Positions 1 through 8,557 of a stretch of 64,000 nt of DNA are shown here, in pieces. A program made the position numbers and the translations under genes. The notes below the pieces were generated by a model. That model saw only the letters and a list, made by a program, of their open reading frames with translations, was not told the origin of the DNA and searched no databases. The stretch comes from Dyadobacter pollutisoli (GTDB lineage Bacteria > Bacteroidota > Bacteroidia > Cytophagales > Spirosomataceae): positions 3,226,501 through 3,290,500 of the forward strand of contig NZ_CP112998.1 of the NCBI RefSeq assembly GCF_026625565.1. The letters are read 5' to 3'. Every line of letters begins with the position of its first letter. Position 1 is the stretch's first letter.

Positions 1-1196
1 AGGACCAAAAGGAAATCACCGGGCATGCGGTGCGCGCTATGTACCAATATACGGGTGCCGCGGATGTGGCTTCTGTAAACCAGGACCCGGGCTATATGAA
101 TGCGATGACGGCGGTTTGGGAAGATGTGGTTTACAGAAATATGTATCTGACGGGCGGAATCGGGTCTTCTGGCCACAATGAAGGATTTACTGACGACTAC
201 GATCTACCGAATGGCGCTGCTTATAGTGAAACCTGCGCCTCCGTTGGGATGGTGTTCTGGAACCAGCGGATGAATTCTCTGACCGGCGACGCCAAGTACA
301 TTGATGTGCTGGAACGCAGCCTTTACAATGGTGCATTGGACGGGCTAAGCCTGAGCGGCGACCACTTTTTTTACGGCAATCCGCTTTCATCAATCGGCAA
401 CAATGCACGTAACGCCTGGTTTGGAACAGCCTGCTGTCCTTCCAACATTGCACGGCTCGTGGCGTCGGTTGGGGATTATATTTATGGAAAATCCGAGAAC
501 AAAATCTGGGTGAACCTCTTTGTGGGCAGCGGTACTAAATTTCAGGTTGGAAAAACCAATGTTCCGCTTCTCATGGAAACGAATTATCCCTGGGAAGGCA
601 ATGTCAAAATAAAGGTAAGTCCCAGTCAGAAAGTGAAGTATGCGTTGAATATCCGCATTCCCGGCTGGGCAGGCAATACGGCTGTTCCGGGTGAACTTTA
701 CAGCTTCATTGGAGCCGGAAACGAAAAATTTGAGGTTTTGCTAAACGGCAAACCGGTCAATTATCAGGTCGAAAAAGGCTATGCCGTGATCGATCGCACG
801 TGGCAGAATGGCGACGAAGTAGAGGTGAAATTACCGATGGAAGTGCGTCAGATCAAGTCTCGGAAAGAAGTAAAAGCGAATGAAGATCGCATTGCCCTGC
901 AACGCGGGCCGATCGTTTACTGCGTGGAAGGAGCTGACAATGCGGGTGAAGTGTGGGACCTGCTGGTTCCTGAAAATCCTACGTTTAACATACAAAAAAG
1001 CAAGATACTCGACGAATCCGTCATTTCCGTTCAGGCCAATCTGCTAAAAGTAGAAGCCACAGCTGATGGTTTGAATGTAAAAACAAAGCCGCAGCTCGTC
1101 ACCGCTATCCCCTACTACACCTGGGCCAACCGGGGAAAAGGGCCAATGCAAGTTTGGCTGCCTTCCAAAATTAAAAATATCAGAATAGCGGAGTAA
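1..1196 (+). CDS. GH127 beta-L-arabinofuranosidase-like protein, C-terminal part (5' end outside window)
   Basis: The frame is open from the left edge; codons from base 3 read DQKEITGHAVRAMY, a typical GH127 (former DUF1680) segment, so the start lies outside. GH127 enzymes such as bifidobacterial HypBA1 release beta-L-arabinofuranose using a cysteine nucleophile held by zinc. The expected ligands are visible: Glu and Cys in ETCASVG (bases about 228-236) and the Cys pair in CCPSN (about 432-437), the first Cys of that pair being the nucleophile in the family. The C-terminal beta domain follows (LNIRIPGWAG). It probably acts in the periplasm on plant or microbial arabinan-type glycans; location is inference because the signal peptide is not in view. 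Family assignment is strong, exact substrate is not. Confidence 0.9.
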   Translation, partial: DQKEITGHAVRAMYQYTGAADVASVNQDPGYMNAMTAVWEDVVYRNMYLTGGIGSSGHNEGFTDDYDLPNGAAYSETCASVGMVFWNQRMNSLTGDAKYIDVLERSLYNGALDGLSLSGDHFFYGNPLSSIGNNARNAWFGTACCPSNIARLVASVGDYIYGKSENKIWVNLFVGSGTKFQVGKTNVPLLMETNYPWEGNVKIKVSPSQKVKYALNIRIPGWAGNTAVPGELYSFIGAGNEKFEVLLNGKPVNYQVEKGYAVIDRTWQNGDEVEVKLPMEVRQIKSRKEVKANEDRIALQRGPIVYCVEGADNAGEVWDLLVPENPTFNIQKSKILDESVISVQANLLKVEATADGLNVKTKPQLVTAIPYYTWANRGKGPMQVWLPSKIKNIRIAE

Positions 1197-1285
1197 GGAA
1201 ATTAATTGAATGTACGCCTGAATTCTTCTGACCGCCCATGGAAGTGGTATTGATGCAGGTCCGGAGGTTTTGAGATTGTTGTCTC

Positions 1286-3700
1286 TTACTCGCTCTTGAG
1301 CGATTTCACCGGATTCATTAATGCGGCACGAATGGCCTGATAGCTCACCGTGAGCACGGTGATGGTCATCGCGCCCAATGCGGCTACGGGGAAAATCCAC
1401 CATTGGACAGTCGTATGATATTTATAGGTCAAGAGCCAGTCATTCAGGAAGTAATAGGCAATCGGGCTGGCGATCAGACAGGAGATAATCACCAATATTA
1501 CAAAGTCCTGGGACATTAACTGCCACAAATTGACCATAGAAGCACCCAGTACTTTCCTGATCCCGATCTCCTTCACACGTTGCTCGGCCACGAAAGAAGC
1601 CAGCCCGAACAAGCCGAGACACGATATGAAAACGGCAAGGCAGGCGAAGATTGCCGCAAGCTTTCCAATACGCTCTTCTGACGAAAATTTCTTCCCAAAT
1701 TCCTCATTGACAAACTGGTACTCAAAAGGAGCGGAAGGAACGTGTTTTTTCAGGATCGTTTCCACGGCAGCAATTGACTCAACCGCATTTTTTGTCGGGT
1801 TCAATCTGATCGTCATGAAGTTGGTAGCCTTGCCAGTGAAGTAAAACGTCTGTTTTACAGGCTCGTAAGGTGATTCCATCAGCATATCCTTGATCACGCC
1901 GATAATGGTGTAGAATTCGGCTTCTTTCCCAAAACCCCACTGTACGACCTTCCCGACAGGATTTTTTATACCCATAAATTTCACAGCGGCCTCATTGACT
2001 ACCAACGCCGTGGAATCGGTGACAAACTCCCTTGAAAAATCGCGGCCTTCCTTGAATTGCCAGCCGACCGTCTTTCCAAAATCCTTGGTAACCCAAATGG
2101 TACCAAAATCCGCCTGCAAATTCGGGTCCATGCCTTTCCAGCTAAATCCACCATTATTTGACCAGATACCCGTGGGTGGGCTCGAAGACAGCGCCACCCG
2201 TTCCACAGCACCGGAGTTTTTGATCTCATCCTGGATCACGTCGGCTTTTTGTGCAAATTCCGGCGATACTACGCTCAGCATAATCAGGCCATTCTGATCA
2301 TAACCAATGGGCCGGTTTTTAGTATGTTGAATTTGTTGATACACGATAACAGTACCGATAATAAGCGTGATAGAAACTGTAAACTGCACAACTACCAGCA
2401 CTTTCCGCGGCGCTGCTGCAAACCTGCCAACGTTGAATCGTAGCAACGAACCGGCGCCTTTCAAAACTTTCACGGGTTGAAAAGAAGAGAGGTACAATGC
2501 CGGATAACTTCCTGCCAGAATACCAGTTACGAAAATAAATGCGGCACTTACAAGCCAGAACAGCGGCTTTGTCCATGGAAATTCTACCTGCTTAAAGGCT
2601 ACGTCATTAAATTGTGGAAGAAGTGACGTTGCCAGAAAGACTGCAAAAACGAAGGCAATGATCACTACCAGAAAAGATTCGCTGAAAAACTGACTGACCA
2701 GCTGTCCGCGGAGCGATCCTACGGCCTTACGTATGCCAACTTCCTTCGCCCGTTTTTCCGAACGCGCGGTGCTCAGGTTCATGAAATTGATACAGGCCAA
2801 CAGCAACACAAATGCCCCAACGATCGAGAAAAGCCATACATATTGGATAAAACCGCCGGTATTAACCCCTTCCACCCAGTTAGAACGCAGATGCCAGTTT
2901 TTCATCGGATGAAGGAAAATCTCGGGTTTGGAAGAGATCTCGTCCTTTTTCATCCGGTTGAGCTTTGCAAATTTGATCTTCTCACTCAGCTTGTCAATAT
3001 TCACGTGATCGGCGACCTCTGCAAAAAGCTGAAAGGAATTATTATCCCACTTTTCTTCATCCCTCGACCTTTTCGCCCAAGGTTGTGAAGCAATAAACAG
3101 CTCCCACGGCGCAATCATTGCCAGCTCGCGGAACTCCGTATTAAATGGTAAGTCCTCATACACGCCGGTTACCCGTACATCCATTTTGTTATCCATTCGC
3201 ACGATTTTGCCCATAGGATCGACAGGGCCAAAAAGTGCCTCAGCCGTTTTAGCAGAAAGAATGATGGAGTTAGTTTCTTTTAATGCGCCGTGGTCGCCTT
3301 TCAACATTTTCAGCGATAGCATTTCGGGCATTTCCACATCCATAAAATTACCACCTTTCGAAATTCTCTTTTCTCCGTATGCAAGAACATGCCCTCCTTG
3401 CCAGGTTGACATTGCAAGATGCTTAAAATCAGATCCGTACCGATTTCTCAGTTCGGTCACAAGCGGTATAGGAATGGACTTTTCGGTTCCTATGGACCCA
3501 TTGAAAGACTGGTGCTGCATCACCTGCACAAGACGATCGTAATTGCGATGATACTTGTCAAAGGTCAATTCATCATAAACCCACAAGCCGATCAGCATGG
3601 CCACGGCCATTCCGACAGCCAGCCCGCCGATGTTGATGGCCGAATAAACAGTATTTTTTAGAAGACTACGAAAGGCAATTTTCAGGTAGTTTGCAAGCAT
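1286..3700 (-). CDS. MacB/FtsX-type ABC transporter permease
   Basis: An 804-residue inner-membrane protein with the duplicated MacB_PCD plus FtsX layout common in Bacteroidota: an N-terminal membrane helix (about residues 20-45), a large periplasmic domain, three helices (about 285-455), a second periplasmic domain and three C-terminal helices (about 685-795). Each half carries the family's coupling motif, KEVGIRKAVGS and KEIGIRKVLGA. Such permeases work with a MacB-like ATPase as mechanotransmission or lipoprotein/small-molecule export systems. No ATPase lies next to it, so the partner must be elsewhere. It converges on the GH127 gene and appears to be monocistronic. Substrate unknown. Confidence 0.88.
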   Translation of the reverse strand: MLANYLKIAFRSLLKNTVYSAINIGGLAVGMAVAMLIGLWVYDELTFDKYHRNYDRLVQVMQHQSFNGSIGTEKSIPIPLVTELRNRYGSDFKHLAMSTWQGGHVLAYGEKRISKGGNFMDVEMPEMLSLKMLKGDHGALKETNSIILSAKTAEALFGPVDPMGKIVRMDNKMDVRVTGVYEDLPFNTEFRELAMIAPWELFIASQPWAKRSRDEEKWDNNSFQLFAEVADHVNIDKLSEKIKFAKLNRMKKDEISSKPEIFLHPMKNWHLRSNWVEGVNTGGFIQYVWLFSIVGAFVLLLACINFMNLSTARSEKRAKEVGIRKAVGSLRGQLVSQFFSESFLVVIIAFVFAVFLATSLLPQFNDVAFKQVEFPWTKPLFWLVSAAFIFVTGILAGSYPALYLSSFQPVKVLKGAGSLLRFNVGRFAAAPRKVLVVVQFTVSITLIIGTVIVYQQIQHTKNRPIGYDQNGLIMLSVVSPEFAQKADVIQDEIKNSGAVERVALSSSPPTGIWSNNGGFSWKGMDPNLQADFGTIWVTKDFGKTVGWQFKEGRDFSREFVTDSTALVVNEAAVKFMGIKNPVGKVVQWGFGKEAEFYTIIGVIKDMLMESPYEPVKQTFYFTGKATNFMTIRLNPTKNAVESIAAVETILKKHVPSAPFEYQFVNEEFGKKFSSEERIGKLAAIFACLAVFISCLGLFGLASFVAEQRVKEIGIRKVLGASMVNLWQLMSQDFVILVIISCLIASPIAYYFLNDWLLTYKYHTTVQWWIFPVAALGAMTITVLTVSYQAIRAALMNPVKSLKSE

Positions 3701-4072
3701 GGTTCAGAAGTTAAAGAGTTGGAATCTGCACGCTATGTCAAAAAAAGGACGCATACTATGCATTGGCTCGTCAAATATCTTGCCACTAACCAACCTAAAC
3801 TTTAACATACTAGTAATCAATCATTTAAAAATCGACAGCTAGACATAGAATGTTCAAAAACGGACTAACCTCGTTCCCTAGCGAACAGATCTATCGCCGG
3901 AACGGCTTCGCGTCTGGACCATATTTCCGGCCTCCGGTAAAATAGGCCCGCCAGCAAAACTTAACATGTCCCAAATCCCCCCTGTTTTTGTTCTGAATGA
4001 CTTCCCAAAACGGGCTGAGCTTAGCTTATTTTTGCAACAGTTCAATGTGTTTTGACTTCATGCAAAAACAGG
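3701..4072. other. 372-base divergent intergenic region
   Basis: This gap separates the start codons of the permease and the reductase gene and should contain both promoters. On the plus strand TATTTTTG at 4027-4034 matches the Bacteroidota -7 consensus TAnnTTTG and would place transcription start near 4040, about 30 bases before the reductase ATG. I did not find a TTTG at the right -33 spacing, so the promoter call is weak. No gene, repeat or RNA was recognised in the rest. Confidence 0.35.
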
Positions 4073-4624
4073 ATGAGAAAAATAATCGCAGCAATGAATA
4101 TGACGCTTGACGGGTTTTGCGACCACACGTCAGGCATTCCGGATGATGAAATACACGACCATTACCGTGACCTGCTAAAAAACGGCGACGTTGCCCTCTA
4201 TGGCAGGATCACCTATCAGCTGATGGAATATTGGAAACCCCTGGCAACGAACCCAACCGGCGATAAGTCAATGGATGACTTTGCAGTGGTGATGGACCGC
4301 ATTCCAAAAGTTGTATTTTCCCACACCCTGAAAACTGTTGAATGGGAAACTGCAAGAATAGCAGAACGCGGCCTTGAGGAAGAAGTACTATCGCTCCGGC
4401 AACAGCCAGGCGGAAACATTCTGGTTGGCAGCCGGAGTTTAATCATTGCATTAATAAATCTTGGACTCGTCGATGAATTCCAGGTTATGATCTATCCTGT
4501 CATCGAGGGAAAAGGCTTACCATTGTTCGATAAGATCCATAACAGGACGGTTATGAAGCTGGTCAACACAAAAACCTTCGCTGGTGGGGCAGTAATGCTT
4601 TATTATGAATTCTCGAAAGAGTAA
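4073..4624 (+). CDS. Dihydrofolate reductase family protein (RibD C-terminal domain)
   Basis: A 183-residue protein of the RibD_C/DHFR-like superfamily (NAD(P)H-dependent reductase fold). It opens with MRKIIAAMNMTLDGF, the usual start of this group, and carries ALYGRITYQLM and GGNILVGSRSLI, the nucleotide-binding strand-turn typical of the family. An in-frame TTG 21 bases upstream gives a longer frame, but the ATG at 4073 fits the family's N-terminus and is preceded by ACAGG, so it was preferred. Stand-alone members in Bacteroidota have no proven substrate; a role in folate or riboflavin synthesis is not implied. Confidence 0.85.
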   Translation: MRKIIAAMNMTLDGFCDHTSGIPDDEIHDHYRDLLKNGDVALYGRITYQLMEYWKPLATNPTGDKSMDDFAVVMDRIPKVVFSHTLKTVEWETARIAERGLEEEVLSLRQQPGGNILVGSRSLIIALINLGLVDEFQVMIYPVIEGKGLPLFDKIHNRTVMKLVNTKTFAGGAVMLYYEFSKE

Positions 4625-4671
4625 CTGCTATTTTTCAGCATCCCCCATCACTGGTATGGAACAAATCACAT

Positions 4672-4690
4672 GGCCTGGGACTACCAGGCC
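4672..4690. terminator. GC-rich hairpin between convergent genes
   Basis: GGCCTGG (4672-4678) and CCAGGCC (4684-4690) form a perfect 7-bp stem with a 5-base loop, placed between the convergent reductase and DUF1801 genes. Only a poor T-run follows, so termination is plausible but not proven. Confidence 0.4.
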
Positions 4691-4704
4691 CCTCGACTTT
4701 AGTA

Positions 4705-5136
4705 TTACTCCCCAAGCGAAGTTGCAACCCCATATCGTATCGCATCTTCCAGTACTTCAGTGTTTATGTCTTTCAGCGCTTTAAACTTAATGCAATACCC
4801 GGTCACGCTCGCCTTCCCTATTTGGTCTCCAAAAGTTTGGGCTAAGTATGTTTTATCATCGATACCCATAACGTAGACCGAGATTCCGGTTGTGTTTGCA
4901 CTCAGTCCGATCTGATAAAACGCCCTGCTTTTTCCGTCAGCATACTTTATCGTGTAAAGTCCATATCCAATGTTCGGATTAGAAACAGTTTTATTTTCAC
5001 TGTTTTTACCATCTAAAAACCACAATTTACACCCTGGCATTGTGCGCAGAATGATGCGGTGCAACGCTTGCATGTCGCTGCGCTTTGGTTCAGGCTGACT
5101 GGTAAGGTAGGCATTGATCTGTTCTTCCACGTCCAT
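4705..5136 (-). CDS. DUF1801 domain-containing protein
   Basis: A 143-residue cytoplasmic protein with the DUF1801 (YdhG-like) layout: an N-terminal helix (INAYLTSQPEPKRSDMQAL), the segment MPGCKLWF, and a central beta region with GYGLYTIKYADGK. Proteins of this fold are small, single-domain and widely distributed; some relatives bind iron or act as chaperone-like proteins, but no reaction can be assigned. It stands alone, with about 100 bases to the next minus-strand gene. Confidence 0.75.
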   Translation of the reverse strand: MDVEEQINAYLTSQPEPKRSDMQALHRIILRTMPGCKLWFLDGKNSENKTVSNPNIGYGLYTIKYADGKSRAFYQIGLSANTTGISVYVMGIDDKTYLAQTFGDQIGKASVTGYCIKFKALKDINTEVLEDAIRYGVATSLGE

Positions 5137-5237
5137 ATGAAATCTAAATTGCGGGATTACATTGCTAATTCAGTTTGACAACACAAGACTTTAAATGTTA
5201 TTCAAGTTAGTTTTTTTGTGTTGAACTATCGGCAAAA

Positions 5238-6188
5238 TTAAGATACAAGGGTGCCACCTCGCAGATTGATTTGCGCTTTCATACTCACTAACTCCCCCAA
5301 GAGCCGCGTTTCGTGTACTGCGCTGTCCAAACCCAGCTCCCGGGCCATTCCCGCGATTTCCAAATTCAGCGTGTCGATTTCTGTTCTTCTGCCCGCACGG
5401 ATATCCTGCAATGTAGAAATTAGTTGTCCATCGGACGACCGGCTAATCTGTAACAGACTTTCCTCTACTTCGTTGATGGTAAGCATGATACCCTTTGCAT
5501 TCGCAATCGCTATGCATTCCGCGATCACTCGCCGGGCTACATCCAGCGCCGGCGCGCTCCTGTAGAATATGCCATTATCCACTTCCAATAACGGACAAAC
5601 CGAATTGAAAACACAATTAATGATCGCCTTTTTCCAGATCGTATGCTGGATTTCCGCTTTGCTTTTGAATACAAATTGCGGTGTATTTAATTGCCTGACA
5701 ATGTGTTGTAAATGATCTATATCGCCACGCTCAATACCGATGGGGCAAGGCGCCACAGGTTTAAAACGAACGGTACCTTCATCGATGATCTGGCTTGTTA
5801 CAAACAACACGCAGCGGTAAATTTCATAAAAGCCATGCTGAAAAAATGACTTTTCAACCCCCAGGCCATTTTGCAGTAAAACAATGGGTGAACTACCCGT
5901 CTTGTTCTTCAAAGCAATCGCCAGTTGTTCGTTTCCAAAGGATTTGCTCGCAAGAACAACAATGCCATCGAGCGTGGGAAATGCATTTAAGGTAGAAATC
6001 GTAATCTCAGCCTCATGTATGGTTCCGTCCGGCATTTGCACGCGGATGTGCTCGTTTTTTTGGCTGCCATTGTCCACACTGCCCCTGATGACCGTAGCTT
6101 TTCGTCCCGAAAGTGTCAAAAATACAGCCAGCGCTTTCCCGATCGCCCCGGATCCGATGATGTAAATGTGGTCTGAATTTGAATGCAT
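5238..6188 (-). CDS. Ketopantoate reductase (PanE/ApbA) family protein
   Basis: A 316-residue Rossmann-fold reductase. The nucleotide-binding glycine motif is at the N-terminus (IYIIGSGAIGKALAVFL, about residues 9-25), VLLQNGLG (about 104-111) matches the family's substrate-loop region, and the C-terminal all-helical domain carries WKKAIINCVFNSVCPLL, where PanE has its catalytic Lys and substrate Asn. PanE reduces 2-dehydropantoate to pantoate with NADPH in CoA synthesis. No other pantothenate gene is nearby and members of this family also act on other 2-keto acids, so panE is not assigned. Confidence 0.8.
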   Translation of the reverse strand: MHSNSDHIYIIGSGAIGKALAVFLTLSGRKATVIRGSVDNGSQKNEHIRVQMPDGTIHEAEITISTLNAFPTLDGIVVLASKSFGNEQLAIALKNKTGSSPIVLLQNGLGVEKSFFQHGFYEIYRCVLFVTSQIIDEGTVRFKPVAPCPIGIERGDIDHLQHIVRQLNTPQFVFKSKAEIQHTIWKKAIINCVFNSVCPLLEVDNGIFYRSAPALDVARRVIAECIAIANAKGIMLTINEVEESLLQISRSSDGQLISTLQDIRAGRRTEIDTLNLEIAGMARELGLDSAVHETRLLGELVSMKAQINLRGGTLVS

Positions 6189-6415
6189 GATGTTACCGAA
6201 ATGACAAGCTCAAAGTTGAACAAAAGGAAATTGCCATAACAGATACAGTTTTGTTATTTTTAATGGTAGCAGTTTCCCGGGTACCTCCGGTTAGGTAACT
6301 ATCCACTTTGCAAGAAAATCCTCGCTTAAAAGAATGCATCAAAAAGTTTGTGCAAACCAATTCTTTAATAAATTGAGAAGGATTTAATTCTTAAATCTTT
6401 GAAATATCCGAAATT

Positions 6416-7507
6416 ATGCCCTTTGATTTAAAAGATTTTTGGTGGAACAATAAATATTTAACCATAGGCAAGCATTTATCATTCTGTTGGTTATATTGGA
6501 TTTATATTCTTTCAGACTTTACTGTTACACTAGGTCGTACGGGCGATAAGGAGTGGAATAATATTTTATCAAACTGCATTTTTGCTGTGATTATATTGTC
6601 GATATATTCGCTGATATATGCACTTCAGAGAAGCCTTCCCGACAGGTTCTACATATTTGTCTTTGTTGCCATCTTTATTTACTTTCTCAATTCTTACGTC
6701 ATTTATTATTCTTTTAAATTTATAGCTTCAACTCCTGATCCGTCGCAATTTGTATCTTTTGGTTGGCAGCGAATGAAAACAGAATCAATTTGGATGATTC
6801 CCTTCAACCGGTATATGGATCTTTACATCTGGGCGCTCACCGGTAATTACATCGTCATTCCAATTGCCATCATCGGAATTAGTAATACCTTTTCCTATTT
6901 CAACCGGATTTTGAAGCTTCAGAGGAACAATTTAAGTCTGGAACTGGACTTTCTGAGGTCTCAGTTAAACCCCCATTTTCTATTCAACAGCCTGAACAAT
7001 ATCTATTCGATGGTTGAAGAAACCAATGAGCTAGCCGGCAATACGATCCTGAAACTGGCTGATCTGATGCGTTATTCCCTATACGAATCCAGCTCGGAAA
7101 ATGTGCTTCTTTCGAGAGAAATCTTGTTTTTAAAGGACTACATTGAACTGGAAAAAATCCGGCACACACCCGACACACAAATCAATTTTCAGGCCGACGG
7201 GAATTTCGAAGACCATCGCATTCCACCATTTCTGCTTATCCCATTTGTTGAAAATGCTTTTAAACATGGACTAAATACCGTCGGGAAAAAATGGGTAGAA
7301 ATTAATATTCACCTCTCTAATTCGAAACTGGTTTTTCAGGTTAAAAATAGCAAACCGACTGCCCAAAGCGAACAGCTCCAAAAAGGAGGTATTGGATTAG
7401 TAAACTTGAAGAAAAGATTGGATATTTATTACCCAAACCGTTATGAGTTAAAAATTAACAACTCTGCCGCAGAGTATGACGTCTTCTTGCAGATCACTCT
7501 AAAATGA
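6416..7507 (+). CDS. LytS-type sensor histidine kinase
   Basis: A 363-residue membrane kinase of the His_kinase (PF06580) class. Several hydrophobic helices fill residues about 18-165. The phospho-acceptor box LRSQLNPHFLFNSLN contains the likely phosphorylated His187, and the ATPase part follows with PFVENAFKHG (N box) and KGGIGLVNLKKRL (G box). Its stop overlaps the start of the LytTR regulator by 4 bases (ATGA), so the two form one operon and should be partners. Position at the left boundary of the RiPP locus suggests it senses a signal that controls that locus, possibly its own product; this is inference from Gram-positive bacteriocin systems. Confidence 0.92.
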   Translation: MPFDLKDFWWNNKYLTIGKHLSFCWLYWIYILSDFTVTLGRTGDKEWNNILSNCIFAVIILSIYSLIYALQRSLPDRFYIFVFVAIFIYFLNSYVIYYSFKFIASTPDPSQFVSFGWQRMKTESIWMIPFNRYMDLYIWALTGNYIVIPIAIIGISNTFSYFNRILKLQRNNLSLELDFLRSQLNPHFLFNSLNNIYSMVEETNELAGNTILKLADLMRYSLYESSSENVLLSREILFLKDYIELEKIRHTPDTQINFQADGNFEDHRIPPFLLIPFVENAFKHGLNTVGKKWVEINIHLSNSKLVFQVKNSKPTAQSEQLQKGGIGLVNLKKRLDIYYPNRYELKINNSAAEYDVFLQITLK

Positions 7508-8262
7508 AGAAAGAAATTACGTGTATTATTGTAGACGACGAGCCGTTTGCACAAAACCTCTTGTGCCGATTTGTGGAGCGATTGACTTACCTGAAGTTGC
7601 TTAGTGTCTATCCCAATGCACTGGAGGCACTGGAAGCTGTCCATAACCTCAATCCAGACATTCTATTTCTGGACATCTCAATGCCGGAAGTAACTGGATT
7701 AGAGATGGTTAAAATACTAGGCAACTCCCGCCCCTACATTATTTTCACGACGGCCTACCCCAACCATGCTGCTGAAAGTTATGATTTTGAAGTGATCGAC
7801 TACCTCGTCAAGCCCATCTCGTTTGAACGTTTTGTAAGAGCTGTAAATAAGGTTTCAGAGCAAATGAGCCTTAAAAGCAACACCTGGGGAGGAAACCCTG
7901 ACAGCAACCCTGAGTCGTCGTCAGAATCCAGCCATGCCGGGGATAACTTTTTTATGGTAAAAAGTAACAAAAAGTTAATCAAGATCAATATTGGTGAAAT
8001 TGTTGTCGTGGAAGGCATGAAGGATTATCTCAAAATTCACATGACCGACTCTATGGTCATCATTCATATGACCATTGGTAAAATGGAGGAAGTCCTTAAA
8101 AAACACAGATTTATAAGGATCAACAAATCCTTCATTGTGAACATACGAGAGATCAAAGCGATCGATGGCAATGAGATGGAGCTTTCCAATAAGCAGAAAG
8201 TTCCCATCGGGGCAACATTCCGGGATGTCGTCCTGAACAATCTACAAGGTAGAATAATATAG
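7504..8262 (+). CDS. LytTR-family response regulator
   Basis: A 252-residue regulator with an N-terminal receiver (acidic pair D11/D12, phospho-acceptor D57 in FLDISMPEVTG, T82/T83, K103 in YLVKPISF) and a C-terminal LytTR DNA-binding domain (about 150-250, including EVLKKHRFIRINKSFIVN). It is translationally coupled to the kinase before it and followed by the Ser/Thr-rich peptide gene and LanB1. LytTR regulators bind short direct repeats near promoters. A second LytTR regulator without its own kinase lies 3.5 kb further on. Confidence 0.93.
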   Translation: MKKEITCIIVDDEPFAQNLLCRFVERLTYLKLLSVYPNALEALEAVHNLNPDILFLDISMPEVTGLEMVKILGNSRPYIIFTTAYPNHAAESYDFEVIDYLVKPISFERFVRAVNKVSEQMSLKSNTWGGNPDSNPESSSESSHAGDNFFMVKSNKKLIKINIGEIVVVEGMKDYLKIHMTDSMVIIHMTIGKMEEVLKKHRFIRINKSFIVNIREIKAIDGNEMELSNKQKVPIGATFRDVVLNNLQGRII

Positions 8263-8366
8263 GTTTGTCTAAGAATTGGTTCGTTTCATCTAAAATATTT
8301 TTTTGTTTGATTCTTGTGCAGTTTGTTTACGTCCATACTTAAACAAACAACTAAATCTGTATCAAG

Positions 8367-8507
8367 ATGTCAAACAACTACCTAACAGTTAAGCTGGTAA
8401 GGAAAAGAATCCTTACGCTTAAAGCAAAAAATTCCGTTAAATCCGGTAACAAAAACTCTACCGAGAGCACTACTACCACCGAGACTACCATTTTCACATT
8501 CAGGTAA
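8367..8507 (+). CDS. Small Ser/Thr-rich peptide, candidate dehydratase substrate
   Basis: A 46-codon frame ends 50 bases before the start of LanB1. The first 20 residues are basic and hydrophobic (MSNNYLTVKLVRKRILTLKA); the tail is packed with hydroxyl residues: 10 of the last 16 residues are Ser or Thr, in STESTTTTETTIFTF. There is no Cys and no double glycine. Position and composition suggest a precursor for LanB1, whose products without Cys would be a linear dehydrated peptide or one matured by other chemistry. No family was recognised, so the coding status rests on context: clean ATG, a 94-base leader with only a poor -33 match, and composition. The TAGGTTTG at 8260-8267 fits a -7 element. 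Confidence 0.6.
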   Translation: MSNNYLTVKLVRKRILTLKAKNSVKSGNKNSTESTTTTETTIFTFR

Positions 8508-8557
8508 TCCGGGAGCAAGCGAAGTCCGTTATTTTTTACGAAGTTCAAAATCAAAGC

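Noticed and set aside
1530..3661. Plus-strand open frames opposite the first permease gene
   Set aside because: They lie antisense inside a long, well-supported FtsX/MacB gene and show no family motif; they reflect codon use on the other strand.
8281..8340. LytTR-like direct repeats (TTTGATTCT and TTTGTTTAC) before the Ser/Thr-rich peptide
   Set aside because: The two halves match poorly and the region is generally T-rich, so no call was made.
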